This document shows positions 46,585-54,924 of a stretch of 64,000 nt of DNA, piece after piece. The notes below the pieces were generated by a model. The model was given only the letters and a program-made list of their open reading frames with translations. It made no database searches and was not told the DNA's origin. Location of the stretch: contig NZ_CP016786.1 of assembly GCF_002285495.1 (NCBI RefSeq), positions 86,001 through 150,000 of the forward strand, given 5' to 3'. Origin of the DNA: Clostridium isatidis. Its GTDB lineage: Bacteria > Bacillota > Clostridia > Clostridiales > Clostridiaceae. Position 1 is the first letter of the stretch; each line of letters begins with the position of its first letter. Both the position numbers and the translations under genes were made by a program.

Positions 46585-47664
46585 ATGAAAGAAAATAGAA
46601 TTAAAAGGCTTTTATGCTTAATGAAAGAACAAAATTTAGAGCAAATTATTGTAACTTCTTCACCAGACTTATTTTATCTAACTGGTAAATGGTTTTCTAC
46701 AGGTGAAAGAATGATTGCTCTATATTTAAATATAGATGGAAATCATAGGTTTATAGTAAATAAGTTATTTCCGATATATGAAGATTTAGGACTAGATATT
46801 ATTTGGTATTCAGATGAGGAAGATCCAATAAAGCTATTATCAACAGTTGTGGACAAAACTAAAGTTTTAGGTGTGGATAAAAGTTGGCCAGCACATTTTT
46901 TAATTAGATTAATGGATATTAAGGGAGCTAAAGCTTTTGTGAATTCTTCCTTGATTTTAGATAGACTAAGAATGATAAAAGATGAAGAAGAAATTGATTT
47001 AATGAGAAAATCTTCTGAAATAAATGATAAGGTAATGCTTGATTTATGGAATAATTTAAAGGAAGGGGAAACAGAAAGATATTATAGTAATCTTTTAAAG
47101 GAAATCTATGAAGGCTATGGAGTAAGCAAATTTTCCTTTGATCCAATAGTTGCAGTGTCACCAAATGGGGCAGATCCTCATCATGAATGTGATAATACTA
47201 AAATAACTAAAGGAAAGAGTATAGTTTTAGATATTGGTGGAGTTTATAATTACTATTGTTCAGATATGACAAGAACTGTATTTTTTGGGGAAGCTCCAAG
47301 CAAGAGACATGAGGAAATTTATAATATAGTAAAGGAAGCAAATTTAAGGGCTATAAGCAGAGTAAAGGAAGGGGTTAAGTTTTCAGATATAGATAAGGTT
47401 GCTAGAAGTTTTATCGAGGAAGCAGGTTATGGAGAATACTTTACCCATAGAACAGGACATAGTATTGGAATAGAAGATCATGATTTTGGTGATGTTAGTT
47501 CTGTAAATCATGAGGAAGTTAAAGCAGGAATGATATTTTCTATTGAACCTGGAATTTACTTAAAAGATGATATTGGAGTTAGAATAGAAGATTTAGTACT
47601 TGTTACTAAGGACGGATGTGAGCTTTTAAATAAGGTTAGTAAGGAAATAACAATAATTAAGTAA
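46585..47664 (+). CDS. M24 family Xaa-Pro dipeptidase/aminopeptidase
   Basis: A 359-residue metallopeptidase: an N-terminal creatinase-like domain (1-125) and a C-terminal pita-bread domain. Metal ligands are Asp in LDIGGVYNYYCSDMTRT (two), His in RTGHSIGIEDHD, Glu in IEPGIYL and Glu in VRIEDLV. ATG 46585 has TTAGGAGG upstream; the frame is open to 46540. It is shorter than, and distinct from, the M24 protein at 1070. Confidence 0.9.
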   Translation: MKENRIKRLLCLMKEQNLEQIIVTSSPDLFYLTGKWFSTGERMIALYLNIDGNHRFIVNKLFPIYEDLGLDIIWYSDEEDPIKLLSTVVDKTKVLGVDKSWPAHFLIRLMDIKGAKAFVNSSLILDRLRMIKDEEEIDLMRKSSEINDKVMLDLWNNLKEGETERYYSNLLKEIYEGYGVSKFSFDPIVAVSPNGADPHHECDNTKITKGKSIVLDIGGVYNYYCSDMTRTVFFGEAPSKRHEEIYNIVKEANLRAISRVKEGVKFSDIDKVARSFIEEAGYGEYFTHRTGHSIGIEDHDFGDVSSVNHEEVKAGMIFSIEPGIYLKDDIGVRIEDLVLVTKDGCELLNKVSKEITIIK

Positions 47665-47696
47665 AAAGTAATAGGTAATAAGAAAGAATGCTTTAG

Positions 47697-47740
47697 AAGC
47701 TGAAGGTTAGATTTTTACTAACTTTCAGCTTTATTGTATT
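47697..47740 (+). terminator. Terminator after the M24 peptidase gene
   Basis: AAGCTGAAGGTTAG pairs with CTAACTTTCAGCTT (one wobble) and is followed by TATTG. Confidence 0.7.
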
Positions 47741-47746
47741 TTGAAT

Positions 47747-47767
47747 ACCACAGGTTTTACCTGTGGT
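47747..47767. repeat. Inverted repeat, possible IS200/IS605-type relic
   Basis: ACCACAGG-TTTTA-CCTGTGGT is a perfect 8-base hairpin. Downstream on the minus strand, GGAGGTATTATTTTTCTACT resembles a gene start without a gene. IS200/IS605 elements have such terminal hairpins, but the assignment is weak. The rest of 47768-48049 shows no gene. Confidence 0.35.
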
Positions 47768-48049
47768 TCTAAAAGGCTTTTAGATATGAGTAGAAAAATA
47801 ATACCTCCATTATAAAAGTACTATGTTTGCCGACCAGAATTAAATATAAAGACCAGCTATTAAATGTCAATAGATAATTTAATTTATTTTACCTTTGGAA
47901 TTATAGAATTTCTGTCAGAACCTGTAAAGGGGAAAAACATCCTTGACAGAACCTGCCATAAATTCTTATGTGAAAATAGGCAAAACAAATAAGCCTAAAT
48001 TAGAGGCAAAGAAATTTAGGCTAGGATTAAACTTAGCTTAAGAAATACC

Positions 48050-48877
48050 TTATATATGAGGTACGTAGGGCTTGTTATCACGTAATACAGCGAATATAAT
48101 GTTGCACATCTTTCTAGCAACTGCACCTACAGCTGTTAAATGATGTTTTCCACGTGATTTAAGTGACTGATAATATACAGATAATGCTGGATCTTTAAAA
48201 GCTGCAACAGTAGCAGCTAACCAAATTGCTCTACGAAGATATGGAGAACCACGTTTTGAAATTTTAGTTTGAGTTCCAATGAAATCTCCATATTGTTTTA
48301 CAGCGACATCAAGTCCTGCATAAGCAACCAGTTGCGGAGCTGATTCAAAACGAGAAATATCACCAATTTCTCCAATGATTATGGCTCAAAGAACATCACC
48401 AATACCTGTAATCGTAGTGATTACTGAATTGGTCCTATGAAGCAAGGTTGAAATTTCAATTTCTAGTTCCTCAAGTTGATCTTCGATAAAGTTAATTTGA
48501 GCAATAATTTGTTTAATTTGAAATGCAAAGGCATTCTTTGCAAAACTTACTCCAAATGTATTAGAGGCAGACTCTTGTATTTCATTAGCTTTTGAAATAC
48601 CAAATCGACCTTTACTTGCTTTTGATAAAAGCTCAACAAGAGTGTCTGTATCTATGGACAACATGTCCTCAGGAGTAGGATATTTAGATAGAATCTCTCT
48701 CGAGGTAACTCCAAAAGTATCTGAAAAAAGCTTGGAGTACTCAAGCAAAGAAACTAATTTAGCACAACCTGCTTGAGAGTTTGAAAAGGAAATACTTTTA
48801 TCAAGAAGCTTACCAGTAGAATTAATAATAGAAGCTTCGTGGTTTTTCTTAGCAATATCAATACCAACATAAAACAT
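48050..48877 (-). pseudogene. IS110 family transposase, internally deleted and with a nonsense codon
   Basis: The frame starts MFYVGIDIAKKNHEASII (DEDD/RuvC-like domain start). It then jumps from SLLE directly to YSKLFSDTFGV, so roughly 100 residues containing most of the catalytic domain are missing compared with the family. A TGA at 48386-48388 replaces an expected Gly codon in GIGDVL(G)AIIIGEIGD. After it the frame continues through the transposase_20 (serine-containing) domain, AYAGLDVAVKQYGDFIGT and KRGSPYLRRAIW, ending KPYVPHI. It is inactive. Confidence 0.88.
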
Positions 48878-49170
48878 AAAATCACCAGCTTTTAAAATAT
48901 TAACAGATAAAGTCTAGAACCTCTTTACTTTACACAATACAACCTCGTTAGATATTCAGTAACTAGGTACTATCCAGCTCATTCGCATATGGATGTAAAG
49001 AAGAGGCGTAACCCTTCATTAGGAAGACTAGGCTTCAAGGAGGTGAACTACGACCTCTATCTGTACAAATATTATCTCATAAGACTTATGAGATAGAAAA
49101 GAAAATATAGTTTTTAAACTATGACTTTATTATACGAGGAGGAAACCGATAACCACACTATCATGCGAGA
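48878..49170 (-). other. Non-coding end of the IS110 element, potential bridge-RNA region
   Basis: About 290 bases between the transposase start and the presumed left end contain no gene. IS110-group elements carry a structured bridge RNA in this position that pairs with donor and target DNA. Short inverted sequences are visible (for example ATCTCATAAG and CTTATGAGAT at 49074-49095), but I have not folded the RNA. TATTATACGAGGAGG at about 49131 recurs with one extra G at 49281 before the recombinase gene. No gene lies between 49171 and 49305. Confidence 0.4.
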
Positions 49171-49386
49171 ATTAAATCTCAATAATTATAACATATTTTT
49201 AGCTAAAGCTTCTGGACTAGGGAGAAACCCTATTTCAGCTTTAAGATATAAGCTTTAAGAAATGAAAGATTTATTAAGTATATTATACGAGGGAGGAAGT
49301 TAAGGATGGCAAGAAACATTACAGTTATACCTGCAAGAGCAAACAGGAGCAATCTGGCAGAGCAGATATAGCCGCAGAAAAAGAGA

Positions 49387-50718
49387 ATGGCGGCCTATTG
49401 CAGAGTATCAACAGACCAATTAGAACAGTTATCAAGCTATGAAGCACAGGTAGCTTATTATACATCCTATATAACAAATCATCCAGATTATGAATTCGGA
49501 GGAATTTATGCAGATGAGGGGATTTCAGGAACAAACACTAAAAAGAGAGAACAGTTCAATAAAATGATAGAAGACTGCAAAGCAGGGAAAATAGATATGA
49601 TTATAACCAAGTCTATATCAAGGTTTGCAAGAAATACACTTGATACTTTAAACTACGTAAGACAGCTTAAGGAATTAGGCATTGGAGTAATATTTGAAAA
49701 GGAGAATATAAATACATTAGATTCAAAGGGAGAAGTTTTATTAACAATTTTAAGTTCTCTAGCCCAAGATGAGTCAAGAAGTATAAGTGAAAACTCCACA
49801 TGGGGCATTAGAAGAAGGTTTGAACAGGGGAAACTTCATATAAATCATACTAAATTTTTAGGCTATGATAAAGATAAAGAAGGAAACCTTGTTATAAATG
49901 AAAAGCAGGCTAAAATTGTGAGAAGAATTTATAAAGATTACCTTGATGGTAAAGGTCCAAATAGAATTGCAAGAGAACTTGAAGAAGAAGGTGTTCCTAA
50001 CTGGAATGGGAAACCTAAGTGGTATGAAAGCAGTATAAGAAAGATACTCAGTAATGAAAAATATAAGGGAGATGCACTACTGCAAAAAACTTATACAGTT
50101 GATTTTTTAACCAAAAAAAGAGCAGTAAATAACGGTGAAGTTCCAATGTATTATGTAGAAGAAAGCCATCCTGCAATTATAGACAAAGAAATGCATACTG
50201 CAGTACAGCTTGAAATGGAGAGAAGAAGAGCTTTTGCAGAAAAATATAACATTAGTAAGCTTGATTATGCCACAGTTGATAATCCTTTTGCAGGAAGAGT
50301 TATCTGTGGACACTGCGGCAGTGCCTTTGGAAGAAAGGTGTGGAATTCTACTGATGAAAGGTTAAGAAGAGTGGTTTGGAGATGTAATAAAAAATATGAA
50401 GTAAAGGGAAAAAAGAGCTGTGAAAATAAGCATATAGATGATAAGATTTTGTATTATGCGTTTATAAATACGTTTAATGTGATGGTAGAGAATAAGGAAT
50501 ATTTTATTAATAAGTGGGAGAAAGAACTAAATAGTGAGAATGTATTGGTAAGATATAAAGCAAAGCAGTTTATGGTGATTTTAGCTGATGAAGATAAGTT
50601 AGAGGATTTTGATGTGATTATGTTTTTTAGGATTACTGAGAAAATAACGGTGTTTGATGGGCAGAAGATATTAGTTAGTTTGCTTGATGGGACGGAGATT
50701 GAGGTTGTAATTGAATAA
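49387..50718 (+). CDS. Serine site-specific recombinase (resolvase/integrase family)
   Basis: 443 residues: a resolvase catalytic domain starting MAAYCRVSTDQLEQ with the nucleophile Ser in RVST and the SRFARNT motif, a recombinase domain (about 155-265), and a zinc-ribbon domain (CGHCG and later cysteines). The C-terminal end VSLLDGTEIEVV is complete. Such enzymes move integrative elements. The reading frame extends upstream to ATG 49306 (GGAGG before it) but is broken by TAG at 49369-49371, codon 22. ATG 49387 keeps the whole catalytic domain but has only a weak AAAGAG ribosome site, so activity is uncertain. Confidence 0.88.
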   Translation: MAAYCRVSTDQLEQLSSYEAQVAYYTSYITNHPDYEFGGIYADEGISGTNTKKREQFNKMIEDCKAGKIDMIITKSISRFARNTLDTLNYVRQLKELGIGVIFEKENINTLDSKGEVLLTILSSLAQDESRSISENSTWGIRRRFEQGKLHINHTKFLGYDKDKEGNLVINEKQAKIVRRIYKDYLDGKGPNRIARELEEEGVPNWNGKPKWYESSIRKILSNEKYKGDALLQKTYTVDFLTKKRAVNNGEVPMYYVEESHPAIIDKEMHTAVQLEMERRRAFAEKYNISKLDYATVDNPFAGRVICGHCGSAFGRKVWNSTDERLRRVVWRCNKKYEVKGKKSCENKHIDDKILYYAFINTFNVMVENKEYFINKWEKELNSENVLVRYKAKQFMVILADEDKLEDFDVIMFFRITEKITVFDGQKILVSLLDGTEIEVVIE

Positions 50719-50878
50719 GGGATAATTTGCAACCAGCTGAAGATGGTGGAGCAATTCTTACTATATTTCTTATTTAAAATAATAGCATGGTATTAAATAA
50801 CTTTTTGTCATTCTGTGTCGTAAAATTTTACCAAAGAAATTATTGATATTTTTGTTATGGGGGGGGTAAAATTACAAA

Positions 50879-50897
50879 TGTAGACAAGTTGTCTACA
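50879..50897. promoter_or_regulatory. 19-base palindrome upstream of the precursor gene
   Basis: TGTAGACAAGTTGTCTACA is a perfect 8-base inverted repeat with a 3-base centre, 85 bases before the small precursor gene. It could be an operator. Its 8-base arms also equal the end of the IS3 element in this window (TGTCTACA at 62211-62218), so it may be an IS relic. The 50719-50981 gap also contains a run of eight G at 50859. Confidence 0.4.
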
Positions 50898-50909
50898 TAA
50901 AAAAGAATA

Positions 50910-50958
50910 AAAATCAAAGGGTAGCTGTCTTAGATATATAAAAAACTTTGACATTACC
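50910..50958 (+). repeat. 49-base element shared with the DUF4177 gene at 58177 (copy 1)
   Basis: Matches 58104-58152 at 45 of 49 positions without gaps. It ends 23 bases before the ATG of the 22-codon gene. It begins AAAATCAAAGGG and ends ACTTTGACATTACC. Confidence 0.85.
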
Positions 50959-50981
50959 TTTTTAGAAAGGGGGGAGTAATA

Positions 50982-51050
50982 ATGATATATCAAGTTGAAA
51001 TTATTGAAGAAATAAAATCAGAAGACCTAGATATGGTTTGGATGGAGTAG
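50982..51050 (+). CDS. Candidate RiPP precursor peptide, 22 residues
   Basis: A 22-codon gene with a strong ribosome site (AGGGGGGAG seven bases before ATG). The peptide begins MIYQVEIIEEI, is rich in Glu and Asp, and ends EDLDMVWME, with a single Trp and no Cys. It is followed by a hairpin and then by an MFS transporter and two radical SAM/SPASM genes on the same strand. Precursors modified by such enzymes are typically short, lie first in the operon and carry the modified residues at the C-terminus. Function is inferred from context only; no known precursor family is recognised. Confidence 0.6.
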   Translation: MIYQVEIIEEIKSEDLDMVWME

Positions 51051-51061
51051 AGTTCAAAGAA

Positions 51062-51090
51062 ATAACCGAAATAATTATATTTCGGTTATC
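51062..51090 (+). terminator. Hairpin between precursor gene and transporter gene (possible attenuator)
   Basis: ATAACCGAAAT and ATTTCGGTTAT form a perfect 11-base stem with a 6-base loop, starting 11 bases after the precursor stop. The following CTTAATATTATT is only weakly T-rich, so it may be a leaky terminator that keeps precursor mRNA in excess over enzyme mRNA. Confidence 0.55.
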
Positions 51091-51119
51091 TTAATATTAT
51101 TGTGCGAGGGATTAAAGTT

Positions 51120-52322
51120 ATGATTAAGGAATTTATTAGCAACAAAAATTTTAACAACTATTATTTTGGTAGAAATATTAGCAATATAGGTGATATTTTT
51201 CACGATGTTGCTCTCACAATTATAGTTTCTTCTTATACCAATTCAATTTTTATTTCGGGTGTGCTTGTATCTATAAATGCTATCGTGAGAGTATTAAGTT
51301 CTTTATTTTTAATTAAGATTATAGATAAACTTAATCCCAAAAAATCTATGATAAAATTGAACATGCTGTATGGATTTTTTGTTCTGATATTATTTTTACT
51401 TATAGTTTTCAAATTCAACTATTTTTATTTATTCATATTTGAGATTATTTTTAGTTTTATTTTTTCTATATATAAAATAGTAAGGGAAAAGATTTTAAAA
51501 TCAATATTACCATCAAGTAATAAATCAAAATATATGTCATTTATTTACACTTCTGAAAATACTTTGAGCGTATTAGTACCAATAATATCAGTGCTTTTGC
51601 TAAAGTTCATAAGTTTAAGATACTTTATATTAATTAATTCCATATCATTTTTTGTATCTGCTTATTATACTACTCGTATAGTAATTGATATGGGAAACCG
51701 TGGAAAAGTTAAAAATGAGAATACAAATTATGATTTTAAATATATAACTCAAATTTATCCTTATTTAATTCTGATATTTATTATAGCAGCAGTTATAACA
51801 TTTATATCTTCTACTTCTAAAATTATAATTCTTCAGTTTATTAAAGAGTTTAATTTTGATTCTAAAAAAGTAGGAGTACTTCAATCAATATTTGCAGTAG
51901 GTTGTATACTGGGCTCTTTTATTCCAGGAATGTTTAAAGATAATAGCATAATTAAAAATCTAAAAAAATTTATTTTTATATGTATTGCCATTTTTATTCC
52001 ATATATATTATATCAAAGCTTTTATACGTTTGTAATAGTAGATTTTTGTTACGGACTTATCTTTACTGCTATTAATGTATTCTTACAGGTTTATTATCAA
52101 TCTACTATTAAAGAAGAACATTTTGGATTTATTAGAAGTATTCACACTATTGTGGTAGGCGCTATAATACCATTATCGATGTTTATAAGTGGTTATTTGC
52201 TTAATTTATGGACACTAAAAATATTATTTTTGATTTTCAGTGTTATAATTCTATCTTTATTAGTTGTATTTTACATTTTAGAAGTTTGTTATGAAGAGAA
52301 CTATTTTGCAAAAGGAGAATGA
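51120..52322 (+). CDS. MFS-type transporter, likely peptide exporter of the RiPP operon
   Basis: A 400-residue very hydrophobic protein with about 12 membrane segments and the MFS layout (loop IIDKLNPKKSMIKLNM between TM2 and TM3, and a central loop near residues 195-215). It is close to the MFS_3/EntS-like exporter group. ATG 51120 has GAGGGA upstream. Its stop overlaps the next gene (ATGA). In this operon the likely job is to export the modified peptide or to give self-protection, since no ABC transporter or protease is present. Confidence 0.8.
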   Translation: MIKEFISNKNFNNYYFGRNISNIGDIFHDVALTIIVSSYTNSIFISGVLVSINAIVRVLSSLFLIKIIDKLNPKKSMIKLNMLYGFFVLILFLLIVFKFNYFYLFIFEIIFSFIFSIYKIVREKILKSILPSSNKSKYMSFIYTSENTLSVLVPIISVLLLKFISLRYFILINSISFFVSAYYTTRIVIDMGNRGKVKNENTNYDFKYITQIYPYLILIFIIAAVITFISSTSKIIILQFIKEFNFDSKKVGVLQSIFAVGCILGSFIPGMFKDNSIIKNLKKFIFICIAIFIPYILYQSFYTFVIVDFCYGLIFTAINVFLQVYYQSTIKEEHFGFIRSIHTIVVGAIIPLSMFISGYLLNLWTLKILFLIFSVIILSLLVVFYILEVCYEENYFAKGE

Positions 52323-52324
52323 AA

Positions 52325-53521
52325 ATGTATAGTATTAAATTAGACACAGGGAAAATACTGCATATTGCTGAGAATTATGGATGGTACATTGATGGTAATC
52401 TAGCAGGTGATGAAGATAATAGCATTTATTCAAGTAAATTAGTTAGAGAATTAGACTGGTATAGCTATTTAAGAAACTACAATATTTATGTTTCTGCTAA
52501 CTGTAATGGAAAATGTTTGTATTGTTACCAAGATGCTCAAGAGAAAAGAACTATTGAAAACTTATCTTTTGACGATATTAAAAATTATATAAATTATATT
52601 GAATCTATTAATGATGCAAGAACCCTTCCAAAGTCGATAGAATTATTTGGAGGAGAGCCGCTGCTAAGAAAAGATATTCACAAAATATTAGATTATATAC
52701 TTGATAGAGGATATAGTGTTAAAATCGCAACAAATGGTACCTTACCGATAATACAATCTAAAGCCATGTTAAAATATATAAAAAATTCAAACATACATTT
52801 TAGAATAAGTCTAGATGGTCATACGCAAGAATTACATGAGAAGTATAGAACTAAAAATACATTTTATAAGATTATAGATAATATAAAATATTTAGTTGGG
52901 AATGGTGCAGAAATATCGCTAAAAACTATTGTAACTAACCATAATTTTAAATATTTAAAAGATATTTTACATTATTTTAAATATGATTTAGGAGTAAAGC
53001 TTTGGAATTATAATGCTCTTTATGTGTTAGATTCAACTATAAAAAATAATATAGAAAGTACAATAACTCATTATACTTTAGTTGAAGAATTAACTAAAGA
53101 CGAATATAAAGAATATTGGGATATGTTTATTCAAACGCCATTAGCACAGATGTTAAAAAGTATTTATGTAAAAAAAATAAAAAAATATAGACGAACATAT
53201 CTATTTTTAAATTATGATAAAAACTTGTATTTAAATGATCAGCTTATTTTTCCAGAATATAGTATTGGAAATTCTAGTTGTTTAGACTTTGAAAAAATGA
53301 AAATGTTAGTATCAGAAATAGAAATGAATAGAAAAAGTTGTGAAAATTGCTTTGCAAAGGATTATTGTTTTTTGGGTAACTATGGAGAATTATATAATAT
53401 AGATAAAAGTTTAAGTACTGAATTTCCAACATGTGATCAACTAAGAAAAGCTGTAATACATATAATGTCATTAGAGGAAAAGGGACTCCATATTCTCAAA
53501 ACAATATATAAGATTTCCTAA
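52325..53521 (+). CDS. Radical SAM/SPASM peptide maturase 1
   Basis: 398 residues. An N-terminal extension (1-58) precedes the radical SAM motif C60-NGK-C64-LY-C67, SIELFGGEPLLRKD (the GGE SAM-binding motif), and a C-terminal SPASM-type domain with SCENCFAKDYCFLGNYGE and a last Cys in FPTCDQL, for one or two auxiliary [4Fe-4S] clusters. Enzymes of this type make carbon-carbon, thioether or epimerised linkages in ribosomal peptides. It overlaps the transporter gene; ATG 52325 has AAAGGAG at a normal distance, whereas ATG 52319 is too close. It is clearly paralogous to the next gene. Confidence 0.88.
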   Translation: MYSIKLDTGKILHIAENYGWYIDGNLAGDEDNSIYSSKLVRELDWYSYLRNYNIYVSANCNGKCLYCYQDAQEKRTIENLSFDDIKNYINYIESINDARTLPKSIELFGGEPLLRKDIHKILDYILDRGYSVKIATNGTLPIIQSKAMLKYIKNSNIHFRISLDGHTQELHEKYRTKNTFYKIIDNIKYLVGNGAEISLKTIVTNHNFKYLKDILHYFKYDLGVKLWNYNALYVLDSTIKNNIESTITHYTLVEELTKDEYKEYWDMFIQTPLAQMLKSIYVKKIKKYRRTYLFLNYDKNLYLNDQLIFPEYSIGNSSCLDFEKMKMLVSEIEMNRKSCENCFAKDYCFLGNYGELYNIDKSLSTEFPTCDQLRKAVIHIMSLEEKGLHILKTIYKIS

Positions 53522-53539
53522 TTATTACAGGAGGGTATT

Positions 53540-54730
53540 ATGGATAATTTATTTATTAATGTTGATAGAAATACATATAGATGGTCGGTGGACTATGAAA
53601 AACATAAATATAATTCAGGCATATTTAAGCCAAGGGTAAATATAGATGATTATTTACTAATACATTCATCTATTGCTATAACAAACAAATGTAACCTCAA
53701 TTGCATCTATTGCTATAAAGAGGTTAATAAAAAAACAGAAATACACGAAATACCAAAAGAAGAGATATTTAATTACATTAACCTGTTAACAAATATGGAT
53801 AACTATAAATTAAAAACAATTCAGTTAATTGGTGGAGAGCCTTTAATTCATTCAGAGATTATAGAGATAATCGATTTTTTGTTATCCAAAGGCATCCAAG
53901 TAAGAATATCTACTAACGGCATGAGTGATATAATAAAGAAACCTGAATTTAAGCACATATTAAATGACACAAAGGTAGAATTTAGAGTAAGTTTAGATAG
54001 TCATATCGAAAGTATACATGATTCTTTTAGAGGAAAAGGAACTTTTAAAAAGCTGATAGGAAATATAGAATATTTATGTCAACATAAATGCCGATTATCA
54101 GTTAAATCTGTTATTACCAAGAGTAATATAAAAGACCTAAAACCTATGCTTTATTTTTTAAAGGAAAGAAATATAAGTAATTTTGCTTATAGTGCATTAT
54201 ATAATTTAGGCAGTGCTGAAGATAAATTTTATAGTGAAAATTATATATCAAATAGTGATATTCTATTGGAAATATTGAACATATTAGAAGAAGATCCAAG
54301 TTTGGCAAAGTTATTGAGACCCAATATATTACGCCATGTATTAGACAGTCTATTTATAAAAAATCCATATATATTATCTAAGATGTATCTGTATGTAAAT
54401 TATGACGGAAATATATATCCACAAGATCAGCTAATTTACGATAAATTTTGCTTAGGGAATATTTATAAACTAAATAATGATATATTTGGAGATATTGTTA
54501 GCAGGTTTAAAGATATTAAATTAAGATATGAAATAAATAGGAAAGAGTGTCTTGAATGTGACTTTTACCCATTTTGTGTTAAAGGTAACTATGGTGAGCT
54601 ATATAAAAAGGATGAGAAATTACTGGAGTGCTTTCCAAATTGTGATGATTTAAAAAAATTTATATCTATATTAATGAAAAATGGAAGCAATTCAAGAAAT
54701 ATATTATTAAAGATGCATAATATTTCATAA
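53540..54730 (+). CDS. Radical SAM/SPASM peptide maturase 2
   Basis: 396 residues, with the same layout as the preceding protein. The radical SAM motif is C51-NLN-C55-IY-C58, followed by IQLIGGEPLIHSE and the SPASM region ECLECDFYPFCVKGNYGELY with a final Cys in FPNCDDL. Both proteins also end alike (ILLKMHNIS here, ILKTIYKIS in maturase 1). The N-terminal extension (1-48) differs from that of maturase 1. AGGAGGG precedes the ATG, 18 bases after maturase 1. Two successive modifications, or a heteromeric enzyme, are both possible. A strong terminator follows at 54885. Confidence 0.88.
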   Translation: MDNLFINVDRNTYRWSVDYEKHKYNSGIFKPRVNIDDYLLIHSSIAITNKCNLNCIYCYKEVNKKTEIHEIPKEEIFNYINLLTNMDNYKLKTIQLIGGEPLIHSEIIEIIDFLLSKGIQVRISTNGMSDIIKKPEFKHILNDTKVEFRVSLDSHIESIHDSFRGKGTFKKLIGNIEYLCQHKCRLSVKSVITKSNIKDLKPMLYFLKERNISNFAYSALYNLGSAEDKFYSENYISNSDILLEILNILEEDPSLAKLLRPNILRHVLDSLFIKNPYILSKMYLYVNYDGNIYPQDQLIYDKFCLGNIYKLNNDIFGDIVSRFKDIKLRYEINRKECLECDFYPFCVKGNYGELYKKDEKLLECFPNCDDLKKFISILMKNGSNSRNILLKMHNIS

Positions 54731-54884
54731 TAGTATATGTAGTGTTTTATTCTAGTTGTAACAATAGTTTACTTACATAATTTTAGATTAGTTGTAATTG
54801 ATTTTCTACTAATTTGAAAAACGTTTGTTCAAAATCTTCAGAAAGTCTTATTGAATGCTTAGGAAAGTATAAAATTTTCGCAAC

Positions 54885-54921
54885 CTGAAAGCTAGATTTT
54901 ATCTAGCTTTCAGGCGTTTTA
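54885..54921 (+). terminator. Terminator downstream of the radical SAM operon
   Basis: CTGAAAGCTAGAT pairs perfectly with ATCTAGCTTTCAG, followed by GCGTTTTATA. The 54731-54884 gap shows no gene. Confidence 0.75.
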
Positions 54922-54924
54922 TAT

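Noticed and set aside
54731..54884. A second RiPP precursor gene downstream of the radical SAM genes.
   Set aside because: No short frame with a ribosome site is present before the terminator.
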